From Bacillota bacterium (GTDB taxonomy: Bacteria > Bacillota > GCA-003054495 > Carboxydocellales > JAJZTU01), in assembly GCA_021848765.1 (NCBI GenBank), contig JAJZTU010000005.1, positions 1-30,486 of the forward strand: DNA of 30,486 nt, read 5' to 3'. Position numbers and translations under genes: made by a program. Of this stretch, positions 16,348 through 23,640 are shown piece by piece. How positions within the stretch are numbered: position 1 is the first letter of the stretch; every line of letters begins with the position of its first letter. The notes beneath the pieces are model-generated. The model saw nothing but the letters and a program-made list of their open reading frames with translations, did not search any database and had not been told where the DNA came from.

Positions 16348-17148
16348 ATGAACATGCTGGACAAAGACCGGGAAAAAGTTTTAAGTTTGGGTAAAAGCCA
16401 GGAGGATAAATTGTTCCTGGCTAAAATTTTAGACAAGGTGGTTTTATGTGGGAGGACCTTTCAGGCCCAGGTCAGCGACTTTTTGGATCCTCACCGGCAG
16501 CAGTTGGCAGAGACTTTGGCTGCCCAAGTGCCTGAGGTGGAATACCTGATGTCGGGGGGCTATCCCCAGGCCGAGCGCCAGCGCTTGGTAGTATTTCCGG
16601 ATTTTTTGGCAGTCGAGGATGTCGATGACCAGATTGACTGTCTGGCTATCGAAGGTAATTTCCGCTTTCAGAAGGTAACTCACCGGGACTACCTGGGCTC
16701 TATCCTGGGCTTGGGATTAAAACGGGAAAAAATCGGGGATATCATTGTCCTGGAGGACGGGGCCCAAATCCTGGCCGACCGGGAAGTGGCCGGATACCTG
16801 GCCATGAATCTGGCCAAAATTCACCGTGTCCCCGTAAAGGCCCGGATTATCCCCAGAAAAGAACTGGCCCTGCCGGAAGGCAAGACCAGGGAAATTAAGG
16901 CCACCGTGGCCTCTTTACGCTTAGATGCCATTGCCGCAGCCGGTTTTGGCATTTCCCGCTCCCAGATAGCGCGGGAAATCGCCGCTGAGAAGCTAAAGCT
17001 CAACTGGCAGCCGGTAAGTGACCCGGCCCATCCTGTGCGGGAGGGGGATACCCTTTCCCTTCGGGGCCGGGGGCGGGTTGAGGTTACCCTGGTAGGTGGA
17101 AACACCAAGAAGGGTAGAATAAGTTTGGTCCTGCACAGGTATTTATAA
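16348..17148 (+). CDS. ylmH: YlmH-type S4-domain RNA-binding protein
   Basis: This 266-residue protein matches the YlmH family: an N-terminal domain with VEYLMSGGYPQAERQRLVVFP, the central HRDYLGSILGLGLKREKIGDI motif near 115-135, and a C-terminal S4 RNA-binding domain (about 190-250, LRLDAIAAAGFGISRSQIAREI ... GDTLSLRGRGRV). S4 proteins of this group bind ribosomal RNA, and YlmH has been tied to rescue of stalled 50S subunits in Bacillus. The gene sits between yggT and divIVA as usual, with an 7-base gap from yggT. An ATG two codons further on is a possible alternative start. Confidence 0.92.
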   Translation: MNMLDKDREKVLSLGKSQEDKLFLAKILDKVVLCGRTFQAQVSDFLDPHRQQLAETLAAQVPEVEYLMSGGYPQAERQRLVVFPDFLAVEDVDDQIDCLAIEGNFRFQKVTHRDYLGSILGLGLKREKIGDIIVLEDGAQILADREVAGYLAMNLAKIHRVPVKARIIPRKELALPEGKTREIKATVASLRLDAIAAAGFGISRSQIAREIAAEKLKLNWQPVSDPAHPVREGDTLSLRGRGRVEVTLVGGNTKKGRISLVLHRYL

Positions 17149-17193
17149 GCGGCATTTCTAAACTGCCCAAAAAGTACGAGCGGAGGGATTTAC

Positions 17194-17877
17194 ATGGTAA
17201 TGGCGCCACTTGATTTAAGAAACCGGGAATTTCGGAAGGCCTTCCGCGGCTATGTCGAGGAAGAAGTAGACGGTTTTTTGGAACTGGTCATTACTGATTA
17301 CGAGGACTTGTATCGTGAAAACTTAAGTCTCAGGGAGCAGCTTGCTCAGAAAGAAGATAACATCACCCACTACCGGCACCTGGAGGAAACCCTCAAGAGC
17401 ACTTTGGTAGTGGCCCAAAAGACAGCGGAGGATGTACGGTCCGCAGCGGAAAAGGAGTCCATGGCCCTGCTGGCTAACGCCCGGAGGGAAGTGGAACTGC
17501 TCCTGAAGGAAGCTGAGGCGAAAGCGGAAACCGTCATCAAGGACGCTCAGGAAAGGGCCAAGGCTATTGTCCAGGAATATGGGGAAATTCAAAAACAGGC
17601 CCACATGTTCAAGGTAAGCCTGCGCTCTTTGCTGCAGGCTCAGATTGAATTATTGAATCAGAATTTCCTGACGGTGGAGACCGTTTCCGAACAGGGAACG
17701 GCCCTGGAACAGTGGATAGCCAAGGAACAGGGAAACATTCCGGAGCTTGCCGGCGAAAAGGCAGCTTTGCAGAAACTTGCTGTCGAACAGGCAGCAGCCG
17801 GCCAAGAGGATGGTACGGATCAGACCAAAGTTTTCTTAAGGGAGCCCAGGTATATTCCCAACGTGCAGGGTGATTAG
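17194..17877 (+). CDS. divIVA: DivIVA-domain cell division/polarity protein
   Basis: This 227-residue protein begins with the DivIVA lipid-binding domain (MAPLDLRNREFRKAFRGYVE from residue 3, then EEVDGFLELVITDYEDLYREN), followed by a long coiled coil rich in Glu, Lys and Ala up to about residue 180. DivIVA recognises negatively curved membrane at poles and septa. The C-terminal tail (from about 185) is less regular and ends near FLREPRYIPNVQGD. CGGAGGGAT precedes the ATG. Position between ylmH and yggU/ileS is the canonical one. Confidence 0.93.
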   Translation: MVMAPLDLRNREFRKAFRGYVEEEVDGFLELVITDYEDLYRENLSLREQLAQKEDNITHYRHLEETLKSTLVVAQKTAEDVRSAAEKESMALLANARREVELLLKEAEAKAETVIKDAQERAKAIVQEYGEIQKQAHMFKVSLRSLLQAQIELLNQNFLTVETVSEQGTALEQWIAKEQGNIPELAGEKAALQKLAVEQAAAGQEDGTDQTKVFLREPRYIPNVQGD

Positions 17878-17879
17878 TA

Positions 17880-18167
17880 ATGTTGGATATTAAAGAAACC
17901 CCGGATGGGGTAACTTTTAAGATAAGGGTTCAGCCCCGGGCGGCCAAAAACCAACTGGCAGGGGAATACGAGGATGCGCTAAAAGTCAGGCTCACCGCTC
18001 CCCCTGTAGATGGGGAAGCTAACCAGGCCTGTATTGAGTTTTTTGCTAAGCTGTTCGGGGTAGCCAAGTCCCAGGTAGAACTGGTTGCCGGGCACACAGG
18101 ACGCAGTAAAATCATTAAGGTCTTGGGGGTCACCGGACAACAGGCGTTAAAGGTATTGAAAACTTGA
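17880..18167 (+). CDS. yggU: DUF167 (YggU) family protein
   Basis: This 95-residue protein shows the DUF167 pattern: FKIRVQPRAAKNQLAGEYED near the start, LKVRLTAPPVDGEANQACIE (about 41-60), and the basic GHTGRSKIIKVLG segment near 75-87. The function of this widespread small family is not established. Its ATG lies two bases past the divIVA stop, so the two are almost certainly co-transcribed and coupled. Its end is followed by the promoter and leader of ileS, so it is probably the last gene of the division operon. I saw no obvious terminator immediately after it. Confidence 0.88.
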   Translation: MLDIKETPDGVTFKIRVQPRAAKNQLAGEYEDALKVRLTAPPVDGEANQACIEFFAKLFGVAKSQVELVAGHTGRSKIIKVLGVTGQQALKVLKT

Positions 18168-18227
18168 GTCTGTACGGAATCGTCGCAGGTGAGGGTACAT
18201 TTAAGCCGTATATAAGTCGTATGTAAG

Positions 18228-18257
18228 TTGACTCTATCCGGGGCCATAGTGTATAAT
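18228..18257 (+). promoter_or_regulatory. Sigma-A promoter of the ileS T-box transcript
   Basis: TTGACT (18228-18233) and a perfect TATAAT (18252-18257) are separated by 18 bases. Transcription would begin near 18264, about 420 bases before the ileS start, giving a leader of T-box length. Confidence 0.8.
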
Positions 18258-18264
18258 ATCTCTC

Positions 18265-18346
18265 AATATGGTTAAAAAGTTAAGAAGAGCGCTAAACTGT
18301 TAATATGGTTAAAAATTGAGCAGAGTGCCTGGTATTAATATGGTTA
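18265..18346 (+). repeat. Three spaced copies of AATATGGTT at the transcript start
   Basis: AATATGGTTA begins at 18265, 18302 and 18337 (spacings 37 and 35). The first two copies extend to AATATGGTTAAAAA. They lie between the promoter and the recognisable T-box structure, so they are probably in the 5' end of the leader RNA. Confidence 0.75.
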
Positions 18347-18347
18347 T

Positions 18348-18640
18348 ATTAAGACGTTGAGCGGGACGGTCTACAAAGAAAAGGGACAGCGAACCCGGGG
18401 GTGGTGGAAGCCGGGTGCCGGAGTAACTGTAGATGAATCACCCGGGAGTCGGATTGTTGAATGAGCAGAGCCTGTGTGAGTTGTAACACACGATACACTA
18501 TTCTGCCTGTAGACAGTCCCGGAGCAGCCGTTACCTGCATCTCAAGTGGTTATGTCCACCTTCAGGTGGTGTAACAACAAGGGTGGTACCGCGGGAAAAC
18601 ATCTCTCGTCCCTTCTGGGGACGGGAGATTATTTTTTCAC
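18348..18640 (+). ncRNA. T-box riboswitch leader of ileS
   Basis: The leader contains the canonical T-box sequence AAGGGTGGTACCGCG at 18579-18593, whose TGG-like bulge pairs with the acceptor end of uncharged tRNA to form the antiterminator. A terminator follows. Upstream is a long stem-I-type region. ATC at 18437-18439, followed by A, is a plausible isoleucine specifier in its loop, in agreement with the downstream isoleucyl-tRNA synthetase gene. Uncharged tRNA-Ile would therefore raise ileS expression by readthrough. The T-box and terminator are unmistakable; the exact specifier position is inferred without folding. Confidence 0.92.
18601..18638 (+). terminator. T-box-controlled terminator upstream of ileS
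   Basis: ATCTCTCGTCCC and GGGACGGGAGAT pair around a short TTCTG-type loop and are followed by TATTTTTTC. The 5' side overlaps the sequence that would follow the T-box antiterminator, as expected for a switchable terminator. Confidence 0.9.
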
Positions 18641-18682
18641 CAATCAAAGCTTGGTTTAGTTCAATCACAGGAGGAAGTTAGC

Positions 18683-21469
18683 ATGGATTACAGTAAAACC
18701 CTTAATTTACCCCAGACTGAGTTCCCGATGCGGGCCGGCTTACCCCAGCGGGAGCCGGAAACCATGAAGTATTGGGAGGAAATTGACCTTTATCACAAGG
18801 TCCAGGAGAAAAATGCCGGACGGCCTAAATTTATTCTCCATGACGGCCCCCCGTATGCTAACGGGGATATTCACCTGGGGCACACCCTGAATAAGGTCCT
18901 CAAGGATATTATCGTCAAGTTCAGGGCAATGGACGGTTTTGATGCCCCTTATGTGCCGGGTTGGGACACCCACGGCTTGCCTATTGAACAGCGGGCTATT
19001 AAAGACCTGGGGCTAAACCGCCATGCCGTAGGGCCGGTAGAGTTCCGGGGCAAGTGTGCCGAATACGCTAAGAAATATGTCAATATCCAGAGGGAGCAGT
19101 TTAAGCGCCTGGGTGTCCGCGGTGACTGGGAAAATCCTTACCTGACCCTGCAGCCCCACTTTGAGGCCAAGCAAATTGAGGTCTTTGGGGAAATGGCCAA
19201 GCGAGGTTATATTTACAAGGGCCTGAAACCTGTTTACTGGTGTGCCGACTGTGAAACCGCCCTGGCTGAGGCTGAGGTGGAATACGGTGACAAAAAATCC
19301 CCGTCTATCTTTGTAAAATTTGCGGTACGGGATGGCAAGGGTGTGCTGCCGGTTGAAGATACCTTTGTGGTTATCTGGACCACCACTCCCTGGACCCTGC
19401 CGGCCAATGTGGCGATTTCCCTGCATCCCGATTATGAATACGTACTGGTAAAGACCTCTAAAGGCAAGCTCCTGGTGGCCAAGGAACTGCTGGAAAGCTT
19501 CCTGTCCGCAGTTGGCTTGGAAAATGGGGGAATTGAAAAAACCTTCCGGGGCAGTGAACTGGAGCACGTGCTCTGCCTGCACCCCTTCATGGGCCGGGAT
19601 TCTGTGCTGATCCTCGGTGAACATGTCACCCTGGAGGCTGGTACGGGCTGTGTTCATACTGCTCCCGGCCATGGTGTGGAGGACTTTGAAGTCGGACAAA
19701 AATACGGGCTGCCCGTGATTTCACCTGTGAATAACCAGGGCAAGTTCACCCAGGAAGGTGGATTCGTAGCCGGTCAGACTACAGACCAGGCTAACAAAGC
19801 AGTAGTGGAGGAATTGGAACGCAGCGGAGCCCTGTTAAACCTGGGCTTTATTAAGCACCAGTATCCCCACTGCTGGCGCTGCAAGCACCCTATTCTCTTC
19901 CGGGCTACCGAGCAGTGGTTTGCCTCCATTGACGGCTTCCGGAAAGAGGCTCTGGAGGCTATAGACCGGGTCCAGTGGATTCCCACCTGGGGAAGGGACC
20001 GGATTTATAACATGATTGCCGACCGGGGGGACTGGTGTATTTCCCGGCAGCGCACCTGGGGTGTGCCCATCCCCATTTTCTACTGTGGGGATTGTAACAA
20101 GGAAATCATCACTGATCAGACCATTAAGCATATCAGCGGCCTGTTCAAGGAGCACGGGTCTGATGTCTGGTTTGCCAGAGAGGCTGATGAGCTGGCGCCT
20201 GCCGGCCTTACCTGCCCGGAATGCGGAGCTGAAAAGTTCCGCAAGGAAACTGATATCATGGATGTTTGGTTTGATTCCGGTTCCAGCCATGCTGCCGTAC
20301 TGGAACAGCCGGAGTTCTGGCCTGACCAGAAGTGGCCTGCCGACCTGTACCTGGAGGGCAGTGACCAGCACCGGGGTTGGTTTAACTCTTCCCTGTGCAC
20401 CGCTGTAGCCACCAAGGGTGTGGCCCCATACAAGGCTGTGCTGACCCACGGCTTCCTGGTGGATGAACAGGGCCGCAAGATGTCCAAATCCCTGGGTAAC
20501 GGGGTGGACCCTTTGGAAGTTATTAAAGAAATGGGAGCGGATATCCTGCGCTTATGGGTATCATCTGCGGATTACAAGTCCGACGTGGCGGTTTCTCCCA
20601 GTATCTTAAAACAAATTACCGAAGCCTACCGGAAAATCCGCAATACCTGCCGGTACCTCCTGGGGAACTTCTATGACTTTGATCCGGACTGCGACCAGGT
20701 GGCTTATGAGGAACTTAATGAATTGGACCGCTGGGCCCTCCTGAAGCTGCATAAGCTGATTGACCGGGTGTTAACCGCCTACCGGAATTATGAATTCCAT
20801 GTGGTCTATCATGCCGTCCATAACTTCTGCACTGTGGATATGAGCGCTTTCTACCTGGATATCATTAAGGACCGGGTTTACACTTCTGCCGCCGGTTCCA
20901 GGGAGCGCAGGGCGGCCCAGACCGTGATGTATCAAATCATCCAGGCCCTGGTACGTCTCCTGGCGCCTGTGCTGTCCTTCACAGCCGAAGAAATCTGGAG
21001 GTACCTGCCCGAATCCAAGGATAAGCCCTCCAGCGTCCAGCTTGCCGATATGCCCCTGGTAGTGGAAGCGTACCTGGATAATGAACTGGAGGCCCGTTGG
21101 GACCGGATTCTCAAGATTAGGGAAGATGTGTCCAAAGTTTTAGAAGTGGCCCGCAAGGACAAGGTCATTGGCCACTCCCTTAATGCTGTTGTCGACATCT
21201 ATCCCGACCGGGAACTGGCCGGGTTCCTCAAGGAACTTGAGCCTGAACTGGCTGCCATTTTCATTATCTCTAAAGCAGCAGTCCACGGCACCGGGGATAC
21301 TGCTCCGGAAGGCGCCGCTGCGGGGGAGAATTTCCCCGGACTGAAAATTGCTGTCGCCCAGGCTCCGGGAGAAAAATGTGAGCGCTGCTGGGTTTACAGT
21401 GAGGAACTGGGCAAGCAGCCTGAGCATCCTAACCTTTGCCCGAGATGCGCCGGCGTTGTTGCCGGGTAA
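18683..21469 (+). CDS. ileS: Isoleucyl-tRNA synthetase
   Basis: This 928-residue class I synthetase contains the HIGH motif as HLGH at residues 64-67 (GDIHLGHTLNKVLKD) and the KMSKS motif at 599-603. Between them it has the CP1 editing domain (TTTPWTLPANVAI, HTAPGHGVEDF with the editing Asp) and SDQHRGWFNSSL. It ends in a Cys-rich zinc site (CERCW ... CPRC) usual for bacterial IleRS. It charges tRNA-Ile with isoleucine and hydrolyses mischarged Val-tRNA. Length is normal and a GGAGGAAG site precedes the ATG. The T-box leader ahead confirms the amino-acid specificity. Confidence 0.98.
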   Translation: MDYSKTLNLPQTEFPMRAGLPQREPETMKYWEEIDLYHKVQEKNAGRPKFILHDGPPYANGDIHLGHTLNKVLKDIIVKFRAMDGFDAPYVPGWDTHGLPIEQRAIKDLGLNRHAVGPVEFRGKCAEYAKKYVNIQREQFKRLGVRGDWENPYLTLQPHFEAKQIEVFGEMAKRGYIYKGLKPVYWCADCETALAEAEVEYGDKKSPSIFVKFAVRDGKGVLPVEDTFVVIWTTTPWTLPANVAISLHPDYEYVLVKTSKGKLLVAKELLESFLSAVGLENGGIEKTFRGSELEHVLCLHPFMGRDSVLILGEHVTLEAGTGCVHTAPGHGVEDFEVGQKYGLPVISPVNNQGKFTQEGGFVAGQTTDQANKAVVEELERSGALLNLGFIKHQYPHCWRCKHPILFRATEQWFASIDGFRKEALEAIDRVQWIPTWGRDRIYNMIADRGDWCISRQRTWGVPIPIFYCGDCNKEIITDQTIKHISGLFKEHGSDVWFAREADELAPAGLTCPECGAEKFRKETDIMDVWFDSGSSHAAVLEQPEFWPDQKWPADLYLEGSDQHRGWFNSSLCTAVATKGVAPYKAVLTHGFLVDEQGRKMSKSLGNGVDPLEVIKEMGADILRLWVSSADYKSDVAVSPSILKQITEAYRKIRNTCRYLLGNFYDFDPDCDQVAYEELNELDRWALLKLHKLIDRVLTAYRNYEFHVVYHAVHNFCTVDMSAFYLDIIKDRVYTSAAGSRERRAAQTVMYQIIQALVRLLAPVLSFTAEEIWRYLPESKDKPSSVQLADMPLVVEAYLDNELEARWDRILKIREDVSKVLEVARKDKVIGHSLNAVVDIYPDRELAGFLKELEPELAAIFIISKAAVHGTGDTAPEGAAAGENFPGLKIAVAQAPGEKCERCWVYSEELGKQPEHPNLCPRCAGVVAG

Positions 21470-21486
21470 AATAGTCGAGTTAATTT

Positions 21487-21530
21487 AGTCCGGACCTTGC
21501 TTCGTTATTTAGTCCGGACTCTTTTCTTTC
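21487..21530 (+). terminator. Probable terminator after ileS
   Basis: Two copies of the self-complementary AGTCCGGAC(T) at 21487-21495 and 21511-21520 can pair with each other, with CTTTTCTTTC following. The loop is long (about 15 bases) and the T run interrupted, so efficiency is uncertain. Confidence 0.55.
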
Positions 21531-21862
21531 CGGTCGGGACTGACTGCCGGTTCGGAGCTCCACACTCCGTACCTGGCAGCTACCCTGAAACTAACTAATT
21601 TCTGCTTTGGGGTCAGGAGGGGGTGGGGTCCCTCCACTCCGGCTCCGCAATTCCAGAGTCTGCTATGCAAACTCCCGGTGTGCTAGCTACAGAGAGGTCA
21701 GCTAAGTTAACGCCCCGAAAACTCTATACCCGGGTTAGGACCGACACTATACGCGCTGGTACCACAGCGACCGGGGGACGGTTTCGAGCAAAGCTGTTTC
21801 AGGGGACTGTTTCGGAATGGAGTAGCGCTGTACTGTCAGACTTTTTCTTTGCGTTTTAACCC
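21531..21862 (+). other. Non-coding stretch between ileS and the inverted-repeat element
   Basis: About 330 bases with no convincing gene. A 78-codon GTG frame starting at 21623 has no family resemblance and a haphazard composition. Two near-copies of a GGGGAC(G/T)GTTTCG motif occur at roughly 21775-21788 and 21803-21816. There is no tRNA or rRNA. The region may be decayed mobile DNA associated with the adjacent repeat element. Confidence 0.5.
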
Positions 21863-21867
21863 AGGGA

Positions 21868-22077
21868 GGATACCTGCCCCGGTTAAGGTGCTCATGGCGG
21901 AGTGCCGTAGTAGCTCTCGGCCCGGTGTGCAATAGGAGCACCCCGGCCGCCACGACGGCGGCCGCCCCGCCGGGTGCACGGACGCACCATCGGCGGGGTT
22001 TGGGTGCTCCTATTAGCACACCGGGCCATAGAGCTACTAGGCATGTAGCTAAGAGCGCCGAACCGGGGCAGGTATCC
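21868..22077. repeat. Large branched inverted-repeat element (long form of the 2.6-kb palindrome)
   Basis: Outer arms of 17 bp are perfectly inverted (GGATACCTGCCCCGGTT at 21868-21884, complement at 22061-22077). Inside them 21908-21943 pairs imperfectly with 22002-22039 over about 36 bp, including GGCCCGGTGTGC and AATAGGAGCACCC. The tip holds two further hairpins: GGCCGCC/GGCGGCC (21945-21963) and CCCCGCC/GGCGGGG (21965-21998), the second enclosing GGTGC/GCACC. The flanks CAGGGA and GACCGG are shared with the short palindrome at 2588-2624. There is no ORF inside. It could be a non-autonomous mobile element or a structured RNA. Confidence 0.85.
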
Positions 22078-22152
22078 GACCGGAGATAAAAAGAGTCCGG
22101 CCAAAGTTAGTCCCGACATCCGACGGTCGATAAAAAGAGTGCGGCCCAAAAG
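22078..22152 (+). repeat. Two imperfect direct repeats beside the inverted-repeat element
   Basis: GACCGGAGATAAAAAGAGTC starting at 22078 and GACGGTCGATAAAAAGAGTG starting at 22122 are about 44 bases apart and both continue with CGG and CCAAAG-like sequence. They resemble the tandem repeat unit at 6488-6543 (CGGAGATAAA). Confidence 0.65.
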
Positions 22153-22196
22153 CCTCGGGCACAATTCGAAAAGCGCAGATTTGAATTTTTTATGAA

Positions 22197-22246
22197 TTAG
22201 TTGACAAAACTAAATTAAATTTGGTAACATATAGTTAGTTAACTAA
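22197..22246. promoter_or_regulatory. Two TTAGTT/AACTAA dyads over the cysK promoter (candidate operators)
   Basis: TTAGTT-GACAA-AACTAA (22197-22213) covers the -35 box, and the uninterrupted palindrome TTAGTTAACTAA (22235-22246) covers the expected start point. Same half-sites at both ends of the promoter suggest binding of a dimeric regulator, probably sulfur- or cysteine-responsive. The regulator is not identified. Confidence 0.55.
22201..22230 (+). promoter_or_regulatory. Sigma-A promoter of cysK
   Basis: A perfect TTGACA (22201-22206) is followed after 18 bases by TAACAT (22225-22230). Transcription would start near 22237, about 45 bases before the cysK ATG. Confidence 0.78.
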
Positions 22247-22281
22247 ACCGACTACAATACTAGGAAATGGGAGGCGCTGTC

Positions 22282-23205
22282 ATGAGAATAGCTAATAACA
22301 TTTCGGAACTGGTTGGGCAGACACCTGTGGTAAAGCTCAACAAAATTGCGGGGAAAGATGATGCCACAGTATATGTCAAATTGGAATCCTTTAACCCTGC
22401 CAGCAGTGTTAAGGACCGGATTGCCCTGAGCATGATCGATGCTGCTGAGAAGTCCGGAGCGCTGCAGCCTGGGGCAACTATTGTCGAGCCCACCAGCGGC
22501 AACACCGGAATCGGCCTGGCCATGATTGCAGCGGCCAGAGGGTACAAGCTAATCCTCGTAATGCCTGAAACAATGAGTATAGAGCGGCGGAATCTCTTAA
22601 AGGCGTACGGTGCGGAATTGGTGCTTACTCCCGGACCTGAAGGAATGAAAGGGGCTATCCGGAAGGCTGAAGAGATTGTCCAAGAGAATCCCGGTTACTT
22701 TATCCCCCAGCAGTTCAAAAACCCGGCTAACCCCCAGATTCACCGGGAACTCACCGCCCGTGAAGTTTTGGAACAGGCCCAGGGCCAGTTAGACGCCTTT
22801 GTTAGCGGTGTGGGGACAGGTGGGACTGTTACCGGGGTTGGCGAAATCCTCAAGCAGAACTTCCCTGACATCAAAATTGTAGCTGTTGAGCCGGCTGCTT
22901 CCCCTGTGCTTTCCGGCGGCCAGCCCGGCCCCCACAAGATTCAGGGGATCGGCGCAGGATTTGTGCCTGATGTTTTGAATCTCAAGATTGTTGACGAGAT
23001 CATCACAGTCAGCAACGAAGATGCTATGGAGACCGCCCGGAAACTGGCCCGTCAAGAGGGTATTCTGGTGGGTATCTCCTCCGGGGCTGCTGTATTTGCC
23101 GCCTTGCAGGTGGCTAAACGCCTGGGGGCAGGTAAGAAGGTTATTGTGGTTGCACCGGATACCGGAGAGCGCTACCTGAGTACAGAACTGTTTACCAATG
23201 CTTAA
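22282..23205 (+). CDS. cysK: Cysteine synthase (O-acetylserine sulfhydrylase)
   Basis: This 307-residue PLP enzyme has the PLP lysine in NPASSVKDRIALSMI (about residues 34-48), the substrate loop PTSGNTGIGLAMIAAARGY, the phosphate-binding GVGTGGTVTGVGE segment, and C-terminal GISSGAAVFAAL. It makes cysteine from O-acetylserine and sulfide. Length fits CysK. The ATG at 22282 follows GGGAGGCG closely; an earlier in-frame ATG at 22267 would include that site. It is monocistronic, with its own promoter and terminator, and no cysE is adjacent in the window. Confidence 0.95.
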   Translation: MRIANNISELVGQTPVVKLNKIAGKDDATVYVKLESFNPASSVKDRIALSMIDAAEKSGALQPGATIVEPTSGNTGIGLAMIAAARGYKLILVMPETMSIERRNLLKAYGAELVLTPGPEGMKGAIRKAEEIVQENPGYFIPQQFKNPANPQIHRELTAREVLEQAQGQLDAFVSGVGTGGTVTGVGEILKQNFPDIKIVAVEPAASPVLSGGQPGPHKIQGIGAGFVPDVLNLKIVDEIITVSNEDAMETARKLARQEGILVGISSGAAVFAALQVAKRLGAGKKVIVVAPDTGERYLSTELFTNA

Positions 23206-23253
23206 ATTTATAAAACCTATTTGATTACTTGCGGAATTTAGAGAAGTACGAAG

Positions 23254-23289
23254 GACAGCCTGCTAAAATTGCAGAGCTGTCTTTTTTTA
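23254..23289 (+). terminator. Rho-independent terminator after cysK
   Basis: GACAGCCTGC and GCAGAGCTGTC form a stem with one mismatch around TAAAATT, followed directly by seven T residues at 23282-23288. It separates cysK from the comX locus. Confidence 0.88.
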
Positions 23290-23418
23290 TGCGATCCGGC
23301 GAAAAAGCCGAGTAAATGTAGTGATTTAATACTGTATTGTATTAATTAGTAACAATAAGCAGGAAATGTAAAATTAACCTCGAATATACAAAGCATGCAA
23401 GAAACAGGAGGTGGAGTT

Positions 23419-23622
23419 ATGCAGAATGAAGCTTTGGCAAAATTGATTTTTGAGTTAAGCCAAGACCCCAAAGCACGTCAACAACTAGTGGAGAATGGCA
23501 AACTGTCTGCTCCAAAGCTAAGTAACGTTGAACTGGATGCACTTAAGAAAGTATTTTCCCTGCATTCACTGATCAGCGCAGGCTTAGTTACCAGTGTTGT
23601 TCCTACCGGGCTATGGGCATAA
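23419..23622 (+). CDS. comX: ComX-like quorum-sensing pheromone precursor
   Basis: This small, 67-residue protein has an acidic/amphipathic leader (LAKLIFELSQDPKARQQLVE, then LSNVELDALKKVF) and a short hydrophobic C-terminus ending VVPTGLWA, with Trp66 as the penultimate residue. ComX precursors are 50-75 residues with a C-terminal Trp that ComQ isoprenylates before export of the terminal 5-10 residues. The gene is followed after 18 bases by a ComQ-like isoprenyl transferase and then by ComP- and ComA-like genes, which makes the assignment strong despite low sequence conservation. The ATG at 23419 follows ACAGGAGGTGG; an upstream in-frame ATG at 23395 lacks a site. It lies before comQ, whereas Bacillus has comQ first. 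Confidence 0.85.
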   Translation: MQNEALAKLIFELSQDPKARQQLVENGKLSAPKLSNVELDALKKVFSLHSLISAGLVTSVVPTGLWA

Positions 23623-23640
23623 GAAGACAATGGGGGTATC

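Noticed and set aside
21623..21859. 78-codon GTG frame between ileS and the inverted-repeat element
   Set aside because: No family resemblance, irregular composition, and the frame ends at the edge of the repeat element; treated as non-coding.
21868..22077. CRISPR array or tRNA-like gene at the large structured element
   Set aside because: There are no repeated spacer-separated units and the folded arms do not match tRNA dimensions or conserved tRNA bases.
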